A stretch of DNA of 28,035 bases from TTA-H9 sp002071415 (GCA_035411425.1 DAONSX010000030.1:1-28035), one strand, 5' to 3'; positions 7,912-18,381 are shown, numbered from the stretch's first letter. Notes: a model not told the origin generated them from the letters alone. A program made the numbers and translations.

Positions 7912-8391
7912 ATGCTTTCTACTGCTGTTTTTCCTGGTTCGTTCGATCCGATTACAATTGGCCATCACGGAATTATTCTTCGCGGACTCGATTTGTTCGA
8001 AACCATCATAATTGCCATAGGATCGAATGCAGATAAGAAATCATTCTTTAGCCTCGAGTCAAGAATGCAAATGATTAGCCTGCTTTATGATGATCAGCCC
8101 CGAATACAAGTCGAAGTTTTTTCGGGCCTTACTATTGATTTTTGCCGTTCACATGGGGTGAGGTTCCTTTTGAGAGGCTTACGAACCTCGGCCGACTTCG
8201 AGTATGAACGTGTCGTTGCCCATGCCAATCGAAAACTTTATCCCGATATCGAAACCGTATTTTTGCTTGCCGCACCTGAACACTCCTATATTAGTTCTTC
8301 ACTGGTGAAAGAGATACTGGCCTATGGCGGTGATGCAAGCTCGTTTCTCCCTCCTGGTTTGAAATTGGACGCTTGTCTACCCGGCAAATGA
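7912..8391 (+). CDS. coaD: pantetheine-phosphate adenylyltransferase
   Basis: This is the fourth enzyme of coenzyme A synthesis, converting 4'-phosphopantetheine and ATP to dephospho-CoA. The 159 residues match the family. The nucleotidyltransferase motif TIGH is at 15-18 within FPGSFDPITIGH. RGLRTSADFEYE binds the substrate, and the C-terminal ISSSLVKEI motif (ISSSxxR-like, with K for R) is present. Start ATG 7912 is about 170 bp after psd, with no clear TAnnTTTG box in the gap. Its TGA overlaps the next gene's ATG (ATGA). Confidence 0.95.
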   Translation: MLSTAVFPGSFDPITIGHHGIILRGLDLFETIIIAIGSNADKKSFFSLESRMQMISLLYDDQPRIQVEVFSGLTIDFCRSHGVRFLLRGLRTSADFEYERVVAHANRKLYPDIETVFLLAAPEHSYISSSLVKEILAYGGDASSFLPPGLKLDACLPGK

Positions 8392-9860
8392 ATTTTTTTA
8401 AAATTTCTATTTTCGAAAATTTCATTCATCTTCATCGGAAAGCGAGAAAACCAAAAAGAATTTTATTGGTTTTAGGGCTTATTTTTTTGTCTGATATATT
8501 ACTTTATGGCGGGGAAGTCGTCATTACAGGAAATTTTAGCAAAGCAGCCGGTGAACAGGTGCAAGTTTTTACTTATTCCGATTTCCTGAGTTTGAATGAA
8601 ACCCTTCTGGCCCAAACTACCATTGATACGCAAGGTTATTTTACACTCGAATTTCAGATAGAAGCCCTTCAGCCTATCCTGCTCGATATCGCGTTTTATC
8701 GTCAGATCATTTATGTTGAACCTCAAAAAACTTACCACATTCAATCCCATCGGTTTCATGTTCTCGAAAATGGGAATCCCTATATCCCTCGATACTTCAT
8801 CGATGCTGAAATTTTTTCTGAAAGCCCTTCTGATTCAATATTTCGTGGATTGGAATATCATATCTATAATTTTTACGATACGACTACTACTAGATTATTG
8901 AATCAGCCTCGAACTGAATTTGTCGAACTTTTTGTTCAGAAGATTTTGAAAAACATCCCCGAAAGCATTCCTGAAAATTACGAAAAGGCTATTCTTTTTA
9001 GATTAGCATCATTGTTTCCCAAGGCTCAACTTCCTTCCGGATATTCCACCTTAGACGAAATTCCAATCGATTATAACAATTATGAATATTTTCGATGGAT
9101 GGAAGATTTTTTTCGAAAGAAGCTTCTCATAGAAAATTCACTGACAGCCAGTTCGAAGGTTTCCCGGGCTTTGATTATGGCGGTAAATAAATCGGTAACT
9201 TATCACCAGCTTCAGGATACCATATCGAAATTCTTTGGTATCGAAAAACTCGATGCAAAAGAGTTATATACTTTGGTGGCTTTGAAAATATTTTATTCCA
9301 CCCCTATGTTTTCCAACTCCAGTATCCTTTATTTTCTGGAGCAGATACGGGATGATTCGCACATAGAGAGTCATAAGCGAATGGCTCAGAATCTACTCGA
9401 AAGATTTACAAGATTGAAACCCGGGAGTTTGCTACCTGATAAAGTTGTGAAAAGTTATAAGGGAGACAGTATTCGATTGCGCGAATATAGCCAGAAACCA
9501 TTGTATATTGTATTTGCACGTAAGGAATGCCTGACATGCCTTGCGAATCTCGAAATGCTAAGGCCCCTTTCAGTAAAATTCAAGGATCAAGTAAATTTTT
9601 TGGCCATTTTTACAAGTCATGATACACTTGCAGATGCTCGAACAATAGAGCAGATGAATTATCCCTGGCCGAGCGTATTAGGAGGGCGGAACTACGAATT
9701 GCTTCGAGCTTTTGAGGCCTATGCCTTACCACTTGAAATGCTAATTTCTCCCGGAGGTATCATAGCTGCTTATCCAGCTTACCGGGTAAATGAAGGTCTT
9801 GAAATTACTTTGCAGAAGATGTTGATGCGCGCTCTACCGTCTGGGAGCCTTCCTCACTGA
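8388..9860 (+). CDS. membrane-anchored thioredoxin-fold (TlpA-like) protein
   Basis: A 490-residue protein. After a basic N-terminus (HRKARKPKR) there is a hydrophobic helix at about 24-40 that acts as signal or anchor, so the rest is probably periplasmic. The region from about 43 is beta-rich (GEVVITGNF), like the DUF4369-type domains that precede Bacteroidetes thioredoxins. The middle is helical. The C-terminal 130 residues have a thioredoxin/AhpC-TSA-like fold, starting LLPDKVVKSYKGDSIRL, with a CLTC motif at 381-384 that could be redox active. ATG 8388 overlaps the coaD stop (ATGA); an in-frame TTG at 8373 is less likely. The 3' end overlaps rsmD on the other strand by 56 bp. The substrate is unknown; a thiol-disulfide oxidoreductase is my inference. 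Confidence 0.65.
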   Translation: MNFFKISIFENFIHLHRKARKPKRILLVLGLIFLSDILLYGGEVVITGNFSKAAGEQVQVFTYSDFLSLNETLLAQTTIDTQGYFTLEFQIEALQPILLDIAFYRQIIYVEPQKTYHIQSHRFHVLENGNPYIPRYFIDAEIFSESPSDSIFRGLEYHIYNFYDTTTTRLLNQPRTEFVELFVQKILKNIPESIPENYEKAILFRLASLFPKAQLPSGYSTLDEIPIDYNNYEYFRWMEDFFRKKLLIENSLTASSKVSRALIMAVNKSVTYHQLQDTISKFFGIEKLDAKELYTLVALKIFYSTPMFSNSSILYFLEQIRDDSHIESHKRMAQNLLERFTRLKPGSLLPDKVVKSYKGDSIRLREYSQKPLYIVFARKECLTCLANLEMLRPLSVKFKDQVNFLAIFTSHDTLADARTIEQMNYPWPSVLGGRNYELLRAFEAYALPLEMLISPGGIIAAYPAYRVNEGLEITLQKMLMRALPSGSLPH

Positions 9861-10383
9861 AAAAACTAAAATTTACCCTTCCATAATTCTTCTTTTTTAT
9901 GAAGAATGGATGATGAGAAAAGTCTATTTTTTTTGGATGTTCGATGATGAGCCATCCACCGGGATACAAGAAATGATTCCGAAAAATCAAGTCTGGAATA
10001 AAGGTAGTTTTCGAAAAGTCATAAGGGGGATCGGCAAAAATGATATCGAATTGCTGCACAGGCTTTTGTAAATAGGAAAACACGTCGGTATGCACCAGCA
10101 ATAAATTATCGAAACCCATTCCTTTTGAGGCTTCATTCATCCAATCGATGCATCTAGGATTATTATCGACCGCAACCACTTCGACACTTCCCCTCGAAAT
10201 GAACTCAAACGAAATGCTTCCCGTACCTGCAAATAAATCGAGCACGTGAAGGCCTTCCATCTCCCATGCATTTTCGATGACATTGAAAAGCCCCACTTTG
10301 GCCATATCGGTAGTTGGCCTTACATCGAGATTCATTGGAGGATGAAGTATTTTGGCCTTTCGTTTCCCTCTTATAATTCGCAT
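9805..10383 (-). CDS. rsmD: 16S rRNA (guanine(966)-N2)-methyltransferase
   Basis: It methylates G966 of 16S rRNA in the small subunit, using S-adenosylmethionine. The 192 residues contain the N-terminal MRIIRGKRKAKIL and RPTTDMAKVGLFN stretch typical of RsmD, the SAM-binding motif I DLFAGTGS (49-56) and the catalytic DPPY (118-121). The ATG at 10383 overlaps the DUF3822 stop by 13 bp, so both are in one operon. Its last 18 codons overlap, in convergent orientation, the end of the thioredoxin-fold gene. Confidence 0.93.
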   Translation of the reverse strand: MRIIRGKRKAKILHPPMNLDVRPTTDMAKVGLFNVIENAWEMEGLHVLDLFAGTGSISFEFISRGSVEVVAVDNNPRCIDWMNEASKGMGFDNLLLVHTDVFSYLQKPVQQFDIIFADPPYDFSKTTFIPDLIFRNHFLYPGGWLIIEHPKKIDFSHHPFFIKKKNYGRVNFSFFSEEGSQTVERASTSSAK

Positions 10384-11261
10384 TGCAAAGAATAGATAAT
10401 GTTCAGAAAATAATGAGAAGGTATTTGATCAAAAGCATAGGTGTAAATAACATCTTTGTTTCGGCTGGCAAAATTAACATTTCGAACGTAACGGATGAGG
10501 ATGAGATGAAGTAGTGAACCGGTATCGATTTCACCCATCAGTATTACCGGCACTATCTCAGGATTCAGGCCAAGCTGTTCGAAACCGAATAGAACGAAAT
10601 AGATAAAATCTTCTTGGGTAGAATAAGGGAAGGTATTATAAAAGATCAGTTTGTTTTTAACAGTATAAGCCATCTCGAAATAAAAGCGATGGGGATAGAT
10701 GAACACGTTTTCATTCAACTCACCGATATTGCCGTGGGCTATTATTGCTTCAATAAAACACGATGAAGCATGATGAAACTTAACTGAAGGCAAGATAAAA
10801 GCGATTTGTTTTTGCCATTCGGCTGGGAGGGCAAATACATTCCATGCTTCTATGGAGGGTATATATTCACTTCTTAATATATAATCCTGAGGAATTTGCA
10901 GGTTGAAGCTTAAATATTCGTGGAGGGCATGTTCATCGTAAAGTGCTTCAGGAATTAGCGTGGAATAACGATTTTCGATCCATATTCCTGAATGTCCAAA
11001 TGGATTTCCTAACCAAGCATGCTCGATCACAAAATTCGAAAATAGACATAAGGCCTTTTCATTTCTCAAGGCTCTGTTTACATCGAGGGGTATTACAAAC
11101 TCAAAACTGCCTAATTCAATCAGCCGGCGAGGTTCTTTATTCCCGGCTACATACGAAAATCCATCCCCCGAAAGAAGGATGGATAAATGATAGTCTTGCG
11201 TCTGATTGGAATTGAAACTGTGGTCGCTAACTTGATAAAGGGTTTTTACTGTTTCATTCAC
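10371..11261 (-). CDS. DUF3822 family protein
   Basis: A 296-residue protein typical of the Bacteroidetes family DUF3822, usually found directly before rsmD as here. It has no signal peptide or membrane segment. It alternates beta-strands and helices in an actin/ASKHA-like pattern (LSILLSGDGFSYVAGN near the start, then a second half starting KLIFYNTFPYSTQEDFIYFVLF), which resembles the duplicated fold of type II/IV pilus assembly ATPase-like proteins. I infer this only weakly. The start is GTG 11261; the frame is closed upstream by the preceding gene's TAG and no ATG is available nearby. No function is known to me. Confidence 0.7.
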   Translation of the reverse strand: MNETVKTLYQVSDHSFNSNQTQDYHLSILLSGDGFSYVAGNKEPRRLIELGSFEFVIPLDVNRALRNEKALCLFSNFVIEHAWLGNPFGHSGIWIENRYSTLIPEALYDEHALHEYLSFNLQIPQDYILRSEYIPSIEAWNVFALPAEWQKQIAFILPSVKFHHASSCFIEAIIAHGNIGELNENVFIYPHRFYFEMAYTVKNKLIFYNTFPYSTQEDFIYFVLFGFEQLGLNPEIVPVILMGEIDTGSLLHLILIRYVRNVNFASRNKDVIYTYAFDQIPSHYFLNIIYSLQCEL

Positions 11262-11294
11262 ATCAGCAAGTTTTAGTAACCGGCCTGGGTAGGT

Positions 11295-11891
11295 CTACTC
11301 CCAGTTTCCATCAATGGATACTTCGGTCATCGAACCTACTTTCAGACCTGGGAATTTGTTCAAAGCTTCTAAGGATGCATTATAATTACGAATGAGCTGT
11401 TCATCTAATCCTTTGAGAATATCTACATTCAGCGCCGAAGCCATAAACACAGGTACTTTAAGCCCTCCCTTGTCGATAAAACCGGCTTCAAGTTTTATCT
11501 TTACCTCAGGATTGAAAGGATTGATAGCGATATCCTCTATTCTGAATCCTTCCCGTTTCCCGAATAAAGAGTCGTAAACCAGTGTATAACCAATGGTATC
11601 GCTAATGGAGCGAGTAAAGGTAGTATCGGTAGGATCGGGGATCATACGAACTACGGGAATCTTGGCAGTTTTAGCAAAAACAAAGAGGGTGTCGAAACTG
11701 CCACAATATTTTTTATTAGCATTCTTATACATTTTTTCGATCTCACGTATATCTTTTAGTTTTTGAATGATCACTCCATATCGGTAATTCTTTTCCTTTT
11801 CGAAACGGAGAGGAGTCATTATACTGTCATAGATCAAGTAGCATAGAACTATGATGACTATTCCGAGGGAGATTCTGATGGCATTCTTCAT
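11295..11891 (-). CDS. conserved-looking membrane-anchored protein of unknown function
   Basis: A 198-residue protein. Residues about 4-24 form one TM helix (RISLGIVIIVLCYLIYDSIM), with a short positive N-terminus, so the rest is probably periplasmic. A helical region follows (RYGVIIQKLKDIREIEKMYKNANKKYCGSFDTL), then a beta-rich domain with repeated acidic stretches. The helix followed by YCGSFDTL recalls pseudopilin-like proteins, but no prepilin cleavage site is evident. I do not recognise a family. It is 33 bp before the DUF3822 gene, in the same reading frame, and forms the head of that operon. A -7 box (TATTTTTG on the minus strand) lies 24 bp before the ATG. Confidence 0.6.
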   Translation of the reverse strand: MKNAIRISLGIVIIVLCYLIYDSIMTPLRFEKEKNYRYGVIIQKLKDIREIEKMYKNANKKYCGSFDTLFVFAKTAKIPVVRMIPDPTDTTFTRSISDTIGYTLVYDSLFGKREGFRIEDIAINPFNPEVKIKLEAGFIDKGGLKVPVFMASALNVDILKGLDEQLIRNYNASLEALNKFPGLKVGSMTEVSIDGNWE

Positions 11892-11914
11892 AGGATTTAA
11901 ATTTTTATGCGATG

Positions 11915-11922
11915 CAAAAATA
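11915..11922 (-). promoter_or_regulatory. -7 box for the unknown-DUF3822-rsmD operon
   Basis: The minus strand reads TATTTTTG (TAnnTTTG). RNA would start near 11908, leaving about 16 bases of leader before ATG 11891. No clear -33 TTG is seen. Confidence 0.45.
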
Positions 11923-12106
11923 GAAGTTTTTTATAAAAAAAAATACTCGATATATAACGATAAAAGAATTATTTTATTGAGAGAAGACAATTCGATTTTT
12001 AGCAATTCAAAACTTATTGATTATCAACATAAAATTTCGAACACTTATTTTAATGATACCAAAGAAGCCAATTGCAATCGAATTTTTGCTTGATTAAATT
12101 GAGTGT

Positions 12107-12243
12107 CTATCTATCGACTTCATCGTGATTGATGTTTTGTAGGAAGTCATCTCGAAAATTTCGATGAAGCAATTCTATTTGTAGAAGTGAATGTTCTTCG
12201 ATAAATTTCGTGGAATACGATTTAGGTAATAAGTCGAAAGTCA

Positions 12244-12244
<1 letters not shown>
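12107..12244 (-). CDS. possible 45-residue small protein coupled to rho
   Basis: ATG begins on the last base of the rho TGA stop (TGATG overlap) and the frame runs 45 codons to TAG at 12109-12107. The protein starts MTFDLLPKSYSTKFIEEHS and ends FLQNINHDEVDR. It is acidic and likely helical in the middle (EEHSLLQIELLHRNFRDDFLQ). Codons such as TTC GAC, ATC GAA and CAT CGA follow the local habit. It is too short to assign; chance is possible, but one-base stop-start overlap with rho gives it a natural route to translation. Confidence 0.35.
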
Positions 12245-14043
<1,799 letters not shown>

Positions 14044-14253
14044 GTTAAGAGTGTTGAAAGTATATAGCCAAATATTTTCTTCTTCAGTGGATATTACCAC
14101 CTTCTCTTCTTCAAAACTATTTAAAAACTGATATTAGAAGTAAACTATTTATAACCTCCACTGCTTCAATCGAATATATTTCTATCCTCCATATTATATC
14201 AAAAAATCATTAGAAATTTTACCGAGATGTGCAGGAGGCAAATTTTAATGCTG

Positions 14254-14261
14254 CAAAGGTA
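14254..14261 (-). promoter_or_regulatory. -7 box for rho
   Basis: TACCTTTG on the minus strand fits TAnnTTTG exactly. It is about 210 bases before ATG 14043, so the mRNA would carry a long leader. No strong -33 element was seen. Confidence 0.45.
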
Positions 14262-14396
14262 AGAAGTTTTTATAAACTTTTCAGCATTTTGAACCTTTTT
14301 TTGAAAAAAATTTAAACAGATACCCCATTCAAATCAAATAGGATTTTTTCTGATGAATGCTCAAGAGAATTTTTAAGTAATTCAACAAAAATTCAG

Positions 14397-14423
14397 TACT
14401 TTTGAATCTTCGTTTTAATTTTG
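14397..14423 (+). promoter_or_regulatory. two candidate -7 boxes for the DUF4293 gene
   Basis: TACTTTTG (14397-14404) and TAATTTTG (14416-14423) both fit TAnnTTTG, 36 and 17 bases before ATG 14440. The second would give a nearly leaderless transcript. They are alternatives, not both proven. Confidence 0.4.
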
Positions 14424-14439
14424 CAAAAAACCTGAACCA

Positions 14440-14916
14440 ATGATTCAACGAATTCAGACCATTTATCTGTTGATAGCAGTAATTGCCACACCTATACTGC
14501 TTTTCTTTTTCCCGCTTGCAGGATATTTTAGTGACATGGCCGTCATAAAATTATTTCTCACGCATGTTCAGAATCTCGTTCCTTCAGGTGAAATGCCGTT
14601 AAAATTGAATCCTTTTCTCCAATATACTGGAACATTTATCGCAATTATTGCCGGAGCTTTTATTCTTTATGCTTTATTTACTTTCAAGAACCGTATCAAA
14701 CAGGTAAAATTGGTAAGAATCTCTTTATTTCTCATCATTCTGATGATAGCTTGGCAGTTCTTCATTACCGATTTGATTAAGAAAAATCTTGGCATCATAC
14801 CCAATTATGAATTAGGCATTTATATGCCCATCATTTCTCTGATTTTCCTTTTACTGGCGCAGCGCGCAATTTTGAAAGACGAAAGGAAAGTTCATGCTGC
14901 CGACAGGCTTCGCTGA
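14440..14916 (+). CDS. DUF4293 family membrane protein
   Basis: A 158-residue inner-membrane protein with four hydrophobic helices, at about 5-24, 62-82, 92-112 and 127-143. The start MIQRIQTIYLLIAVI is the hallmark of DUF4293, a family confined, as far as I know, to Bacteroidetes and often found divergent from rho. It has short charged tails at the ends. No conserved catalytic residues are apparent, so no reaction can be proposed. The gene is probably monocistronic; what follows is non-coding. Confidence 0.85.
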   Translation: MIQRIQTIYLLIAVIATPILLFFFPLAGYFSDMAVIKLFLTHVQNLVPSGEMPLKLNPFLQYTGTFIAIIAGAFILYALFTFKNRIKQVKLVRISLFLIILMIAWQFFITDLIKKNLGIIPNYELGIYMPIISLIFLLLAQRAILKDERKVHAADRLR

Positions 14917-15125
14917 TTATTTACTTCGAAATGAATTTCATCGTCTGGCAAGACAGGAGTTTTCGAATCATTATTTCTCGCTCCTTGTTTCGAATAACCT
15001 GCTTTTCCTTTCACAGAAACAGGTAGATTGTGGAATAAACTCCTTCCTTTATCAAGTCTATTTTAATTCATATCACGAAAATTATCTTCGTTTGAAACAT
15101 CTAATGATCCCTTTTTAATAAATTT

Positions 15126-15203
15126 TTAGATAACCCTGTGAAGTTTCGTTATATGCTTGCCTTTGAGCTGAATGTTCCATCTACAGTGAAATTTTTGAAA
15201 TCG
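15126..15203 (-). repeat. dispersed repeat fragment, copy 1 (with peptide frame)
   Basis: Bases 15152-15202 are about three-quarters identical to 27984-28035, read in the same orientation. On the minus strand both read a matching peptide: here RFQKFHCRWNIQLKGKH, and at the window end DFKDFHPRWNILFKGKH. In this copy TAA closes the frame at 15128-15126 and another stop lies immediately upstream of the R, so it cannot be an intact gene. It looks like the decayed end of a repeated gene or element. Confidence 0.5.
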
Positions 15204-15798
15204 TTATGAAACACTTTCAGCCATATTGATCTATTTTGAGGGGAGACTTGCTTTATACATGGCACAGCGTGAAAAATAGTTTCTACGGAAGTCTTGTTTT
15301 TTCCCTGCATTCACTCGTTAAGTCAGTTTTACTGAAATTGGTCTTATCTACATGAGATTTTACTTCTTTTGTTATATCTATGTGGATAATTTATCTTATG
15401 CTTCTTTATTATCGAATTTAAAACATATCATTGATCCTTACCTGTATGTATTCATTCAAATCATCTCAATTCGAAATTCTGAATTTATTTTGTTTTCGAA
15501 TTTTACGTCAATTTTTGTAAAACTTTCTACATGTTTGTCTGAGCGTTGGGGATTTCGGCTGGCATGGGGAAAGTGCTTGGATTCAGATCGAGCTGATAGT
15601 TTATTCGATATAAGAAAAGAGCTTGCGGGTTTCATTCTAAAATTAGGGCAAAAAGGAGTATTTCGGGATATAATATCGAGTGAAGGCTTTTTAAAAATTT
15701 GTGATCAATTAAAAATCCCCTTTCTGAATTTTGAGTGTTGATGAAATTCCATTCAAACCGAAGGGGGATGAAAAATTATGCGAATTTACTATTAAGCG

Positions 15799-15816
15799 AA
15801 AACTTTCTGAAGTTTT
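15799..15816 (-). terminator. weak hairpin after clpC
   Basis: AAAACTT (15799-15805) and AAGTTTT (15810-15816) are exact reverse complements around a 4-base loop, 6 bases beyond the clpC stop. The stem is AT-only apart from one G-C pair, so any terminator activity would be weak. Confidence 0.3.
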
Positions 15817-15822
15817 GAAGAA

Positions 15823-18381
15823 TTACGACAATCCGGTGGCACTTTCGGGTTGAACCACTTGGTGAGTCTTGATAACAATTTCGTCTTTGTCCTTGTCGTG
15901 GTCAATAAAGATTACGTCGCCTGGATTGAGTTTGGTGCGTATAATTTCTTCTGCTAAGGCATCTTCCACATATTTTTGTATAGCGCGTTTCAGTGGTCGA
16001 GCACCGAATTGAGGATCCCAGCCTTTATCGACCAGAAAATCCTTAGCCTCGGTTGTAACCACAATCTCATAATTCAAGTTACGAACCCTTTCATAGAGCT
16101 GTTTCATTTCGATGTCGATAATCTTGTGAATATCATCGCGTTCAAGATTATTGAATATGATGATATCGTCTATACGGTTGAGGAATTCGGGTGAGAATGT
16201 TCTTTTCAGTGCATTTTCGATGACGCTGCGTGTATTCTCGTTTTGCTGAGAAATTTTAGCACTGGTAGCAAATCCCACTCCCTGGCCAAAATCTTTCAAC
16301 TGACGCGAACCAATATTAGAAGTCATGATAATAATAGTATTCTTGAAGTCGACTCTTCTACCCAAACTGTCGGTGAGCACGCCATCATCTAAAACTTGGA
16401 GCAGGAGATGAAATACATCGGGATGAGCCTTTTCGATTTCGTCGAGCAGGACAATGGAATAAGGTTTACGACGAACTTTCTCGGTTAACTGACCTCCTTC
16501 TTCATAACCAACATAACCCGGAGGCGCACCAACCAAGCGTGATACCGCAAATTTCTCCATATATTCACTCATATCTATACGGATGAGAGCATCTTCCGAA
16601 TCGAACAGATATTTAGCCAGAACCTTTGCCAGATGGGTTTTCCCAACTCCCGTGGGACCCAGGAATATAAAGTTTCCTATAGGTTTATTTGGATCCTTGA
16701 GTCCGGCGCGATTGCGACGGATGGCACGCACTACCTTTCGTATGGCTTCATCCTGTCCGATGATGCTTCTCTTGAGATCTTCCTCCATATTTAAAAGACG
16801 CGCACCCTCATTTTGAGCCACTCTTTGAATAGGAATGCCCGTCATCATGGCTACGACTTCTGCAACATTTTCCTCGCTAACAATTTCACGGTGGATGCGG
16901 CTATTTTCTTCCCAGCGTTTTTTAGCTTTTTCGAGCTCGATAGTTAGTTTGCGTTCCAGATCTCTGAAATTGGCCGCTTCTTCGAACTTTTGGGCATTAA
17001 TGGCATCCGATTTACGCTGCTTAACTTCTTCGATGTTCTTTTCGATATTGAGAATTTCTTCGGGCACGTGTATGTTTTTAATATGCACGCGTGCACCGGC
17101 TTCGTCGAGGGCATCGATGGCCTTATCGGGAAGATAACGGTCGGTGATATACCGCATGGTAAGATAAACACAGGCGTGAATAGCTTCATCGGTGTATTTT
17201 ACCAGATGATGATCCTCGTATTTTTCTTTGATGTTCATTAAAATCTCGACGGTTTCTTCGGGTGTGGTAGGATCGACCATCACTTTTTGGAAACGTCTTT
17301 CGAGAGCCCCATCTTTTTCGATATATTGACGATATTCATCTAAGGTAGTGGCTCCAATTACTTGTATATCACCTCTGGCAAGAGCAGGCTTGAACATATT
17401 CGAAGCATCGAGGCTACCCGAAGCATTTCCAGCTCCCACCAGGGTATGGATTTCATCGATGAAAAGAATGACATCGGGATTTTTTTCCAACTCATTCAAA
17501 ACGGCTTTCATACGCTCTTCGAATTGTCCTCTGTATTTAGTACCCGCTACGAGAGAACCCAGGTCGAGACTAACGATTCTTTTGTTGAACAGCGAACGTG
17601 GTACTTCACGTTTGATAATTTTCATGGCCAATCCTTCGGCAATGGCAGATTTCCCAACTCCTGGCTCACCAATCAAAACAGGATTGTTTTTCTTGCGACG
17701 GCTCAAGATCTGGGCAATTCTTTCCATTTCTTTTTCACGCCCTACTATGGGATCGAGACGATCTTCTTCGGCAGCTTTGGTAATATCACGTCCAAAATTG
17801 TCGAGAACCGGAGTCTTGCTTTTAGGATCGGCATTCCGTTTCAGGTTCGTAAATTCTCTGTCGTCGTCGGAATCGTCATCCGATTGGCCACCCCGCCGTA
17901 AGTCGGAATAAGGTAAATCTTTCCTGGATAGATGATTCTCATCGGAAGTCGATAACAACTTTACTTCAGCCTTGATCTCATCATATCCAATATCATATTT
18001 TTGTAAAGCCTTTTCTACAAGGTTGCCCCCAACTTTCAAAATGGCCAGTAATAGATGCTCTGTGCCAATCACTTCGCTGCTTAAGTCCTTAGCCTCGAGA
18101 TAGGTGAGTTTCAAAGCGCGTTCGGCTTGTCTGATCAATGGAATATTATCCGTATTCACAGGCCTTGAAGAAGTATTTAGGATGGATGATTCTATCATGG
18201 CCTTCATCTCGTTAAGATCAGCCCCATAATATTGCATGATCTTAACTGCCATTCCTTCGCCCTCACGTACCATCCCAAGAAAAAAATGTTCAACCCCAAT
18301 ATAGTCATTACCTAATCGAATCGCTTCCTCACGACTATATGACAAAACGTCTTTAACTCTTTGTGAAAATTTTGCTTCCAT
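15823..18381 (-). CDS. clpC: ATP-dependent Clp protease ATP-binding subunit ClpC
   Basis: This AAA+ unfoldase feeds proteins to ClpP. The 852 residues hold an N-domain with two Clp repeats (about 1-145, FSQRVKDVLSYSREEA at the start), a very acidic linker (167-175), AAA-1 with Walker A GEPGVGKS (238-245) and Walker B VILFIDE (304-310), a UVR-type coiled middle domain (about 464-499), and AAA-2 with GPTGVGKT (575-582) and IVLLDEIE (643-650). VGF at 702-704 is the likely ClpP-docking loop, which marks it as ClpC, not ClpB. ATG 18381 fits the family start. Adaptors or regulators of the Firmicutes type (McsA, McsB, CtsR) are absent from the window. The gene is divergent from gyrA. Confidence 0.95.
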   Translation of the reverse strand: MEAKFSQRVKDVLSYSREEAIRLGNDYIGVEHFFLGMVREGEGMAVKIMQYYGADLNEMKAMIESSILNTSSRPVNTDNIPLIRQAERALKLTYLEAKDLSSEVIGTEHLLLAILKVGGNLVEKALQKYDIGYDEIKAEVKLLSTSDENHLSRKDLPYSDLRRGGQSDDDSDDDREFTNLKRNADPKSKTPVLDNFGRDITKAAEEDRLDPIVGREKEMERIAQILSRRKKNNPVLIGEPGVGKSAIAEGLAMKIIKREVPRSLFNKRIVSLDLGSLVAGTKYRGQFEERMKAVLNELEKNPDVILFIDEIHTLVGAGNASGSLDASNMFKPALARGDIQVIGATTLDEYRQYIEKDGALERRFQKVMVDPTTPEETVEILMNIKEKYEDHHLVKYTDEAIHACVYLTMRYITDRYLPDKAIDALDEAGARVHIKNIHVPEEILNIEKNIEEVKQRKSDAINAQKFEEAANFRDLERKLTIELEKAKKRWEENSRIHREIVSEENVAEVVAMMTGIPIQRVAQNEGARLLNMEEDLKRSIIGQDEAIRKVVRAIRRNRAGLKDPNKPIGNFIFLGPTGVGKTHLAKVLAKYLFDSEDALIRIDMSEYMEKFAVSRLVGAPPGYVGYEEGGQLTEKVRRKPYSIVLLDEIEKAHPDVFHLLLQVLDDGVLTDSLGRRVDFKNTIIIMTSNIGSRQLKDFGQGVGFATSAKISQQNENTRSVIENALKRTFSPEFLNRIDDIIIFNNLERDDIHKIIDIEMKQLYERVRNLNYEIVVTTEAKDFLVDKGWDPQFGARPLKRAIQKYVEDALAEEIIRTKLNPGDVIFIDHDKDKDEIVIKTHQVVQPESATGLS

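Larger units (their letters stand above)
14044..14439. promoter_or_regulatory. divergent regulatory region between rho and the DUF4293 gene
   Basis: This 396-bp stretch without genes holds -7 boxes in both directions: 14254-14261 (minus, TACCTTTG) for rho and 14397-14404 plus 14416-14423 (plus) for DUF4293. The predicted rho RNA start near 14247 gives a leader of about 200 bases. On the minus strand the leader contains GGAGG-like purine patches (such as TATGGAGGATAG and GTGGAGGTT), which may be ribosome or protein contacts. Whether it controls rho is not known. Confidence 0.4.
14917..15822. other. gene-poor stretch between the DUF4293 gene and clpC
   Basis: About 900 bp. It contains a repeat-like fragment (15126-15203), and an open frame of 129 codons from ATG 15352 to TGA 15741. 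The second half of that frame (from SERWGFRLAWGK) has codons like local genes, but the first half is compositionally like non-coding AT-rich DNA and no family is recognised. It could be a decayed gene. No tRNA, rRNA or CRISPR repeats were seen. Confidence 0.4.

Noticed and set aside
11851..12093. 80-codon plus-strand frame
   Set aside because: Covers the start and promoter of the minus-strand unknown gene; no codon signal.
14894..15118. 74-codon frame overlapping the DUF4293 end
   Set aside because: Starts inside the DUF4293 gene in another frame and has AT-rich, non-coding-like composition with no family resemblance.
15352..15741. 129-codon frame in the gap before clpC
   Set aside because: Not called as a gene: the first half looks like random AT-rich translation, and no family is recognised. 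The doubt is kept in the region entry.
17348..17911. 187-codon plus-strand frame opposite clpC
   Set aside because: Antisense shadow of the first AAA domain of clpC, rich in R, S and P from reverse reading of common codons.
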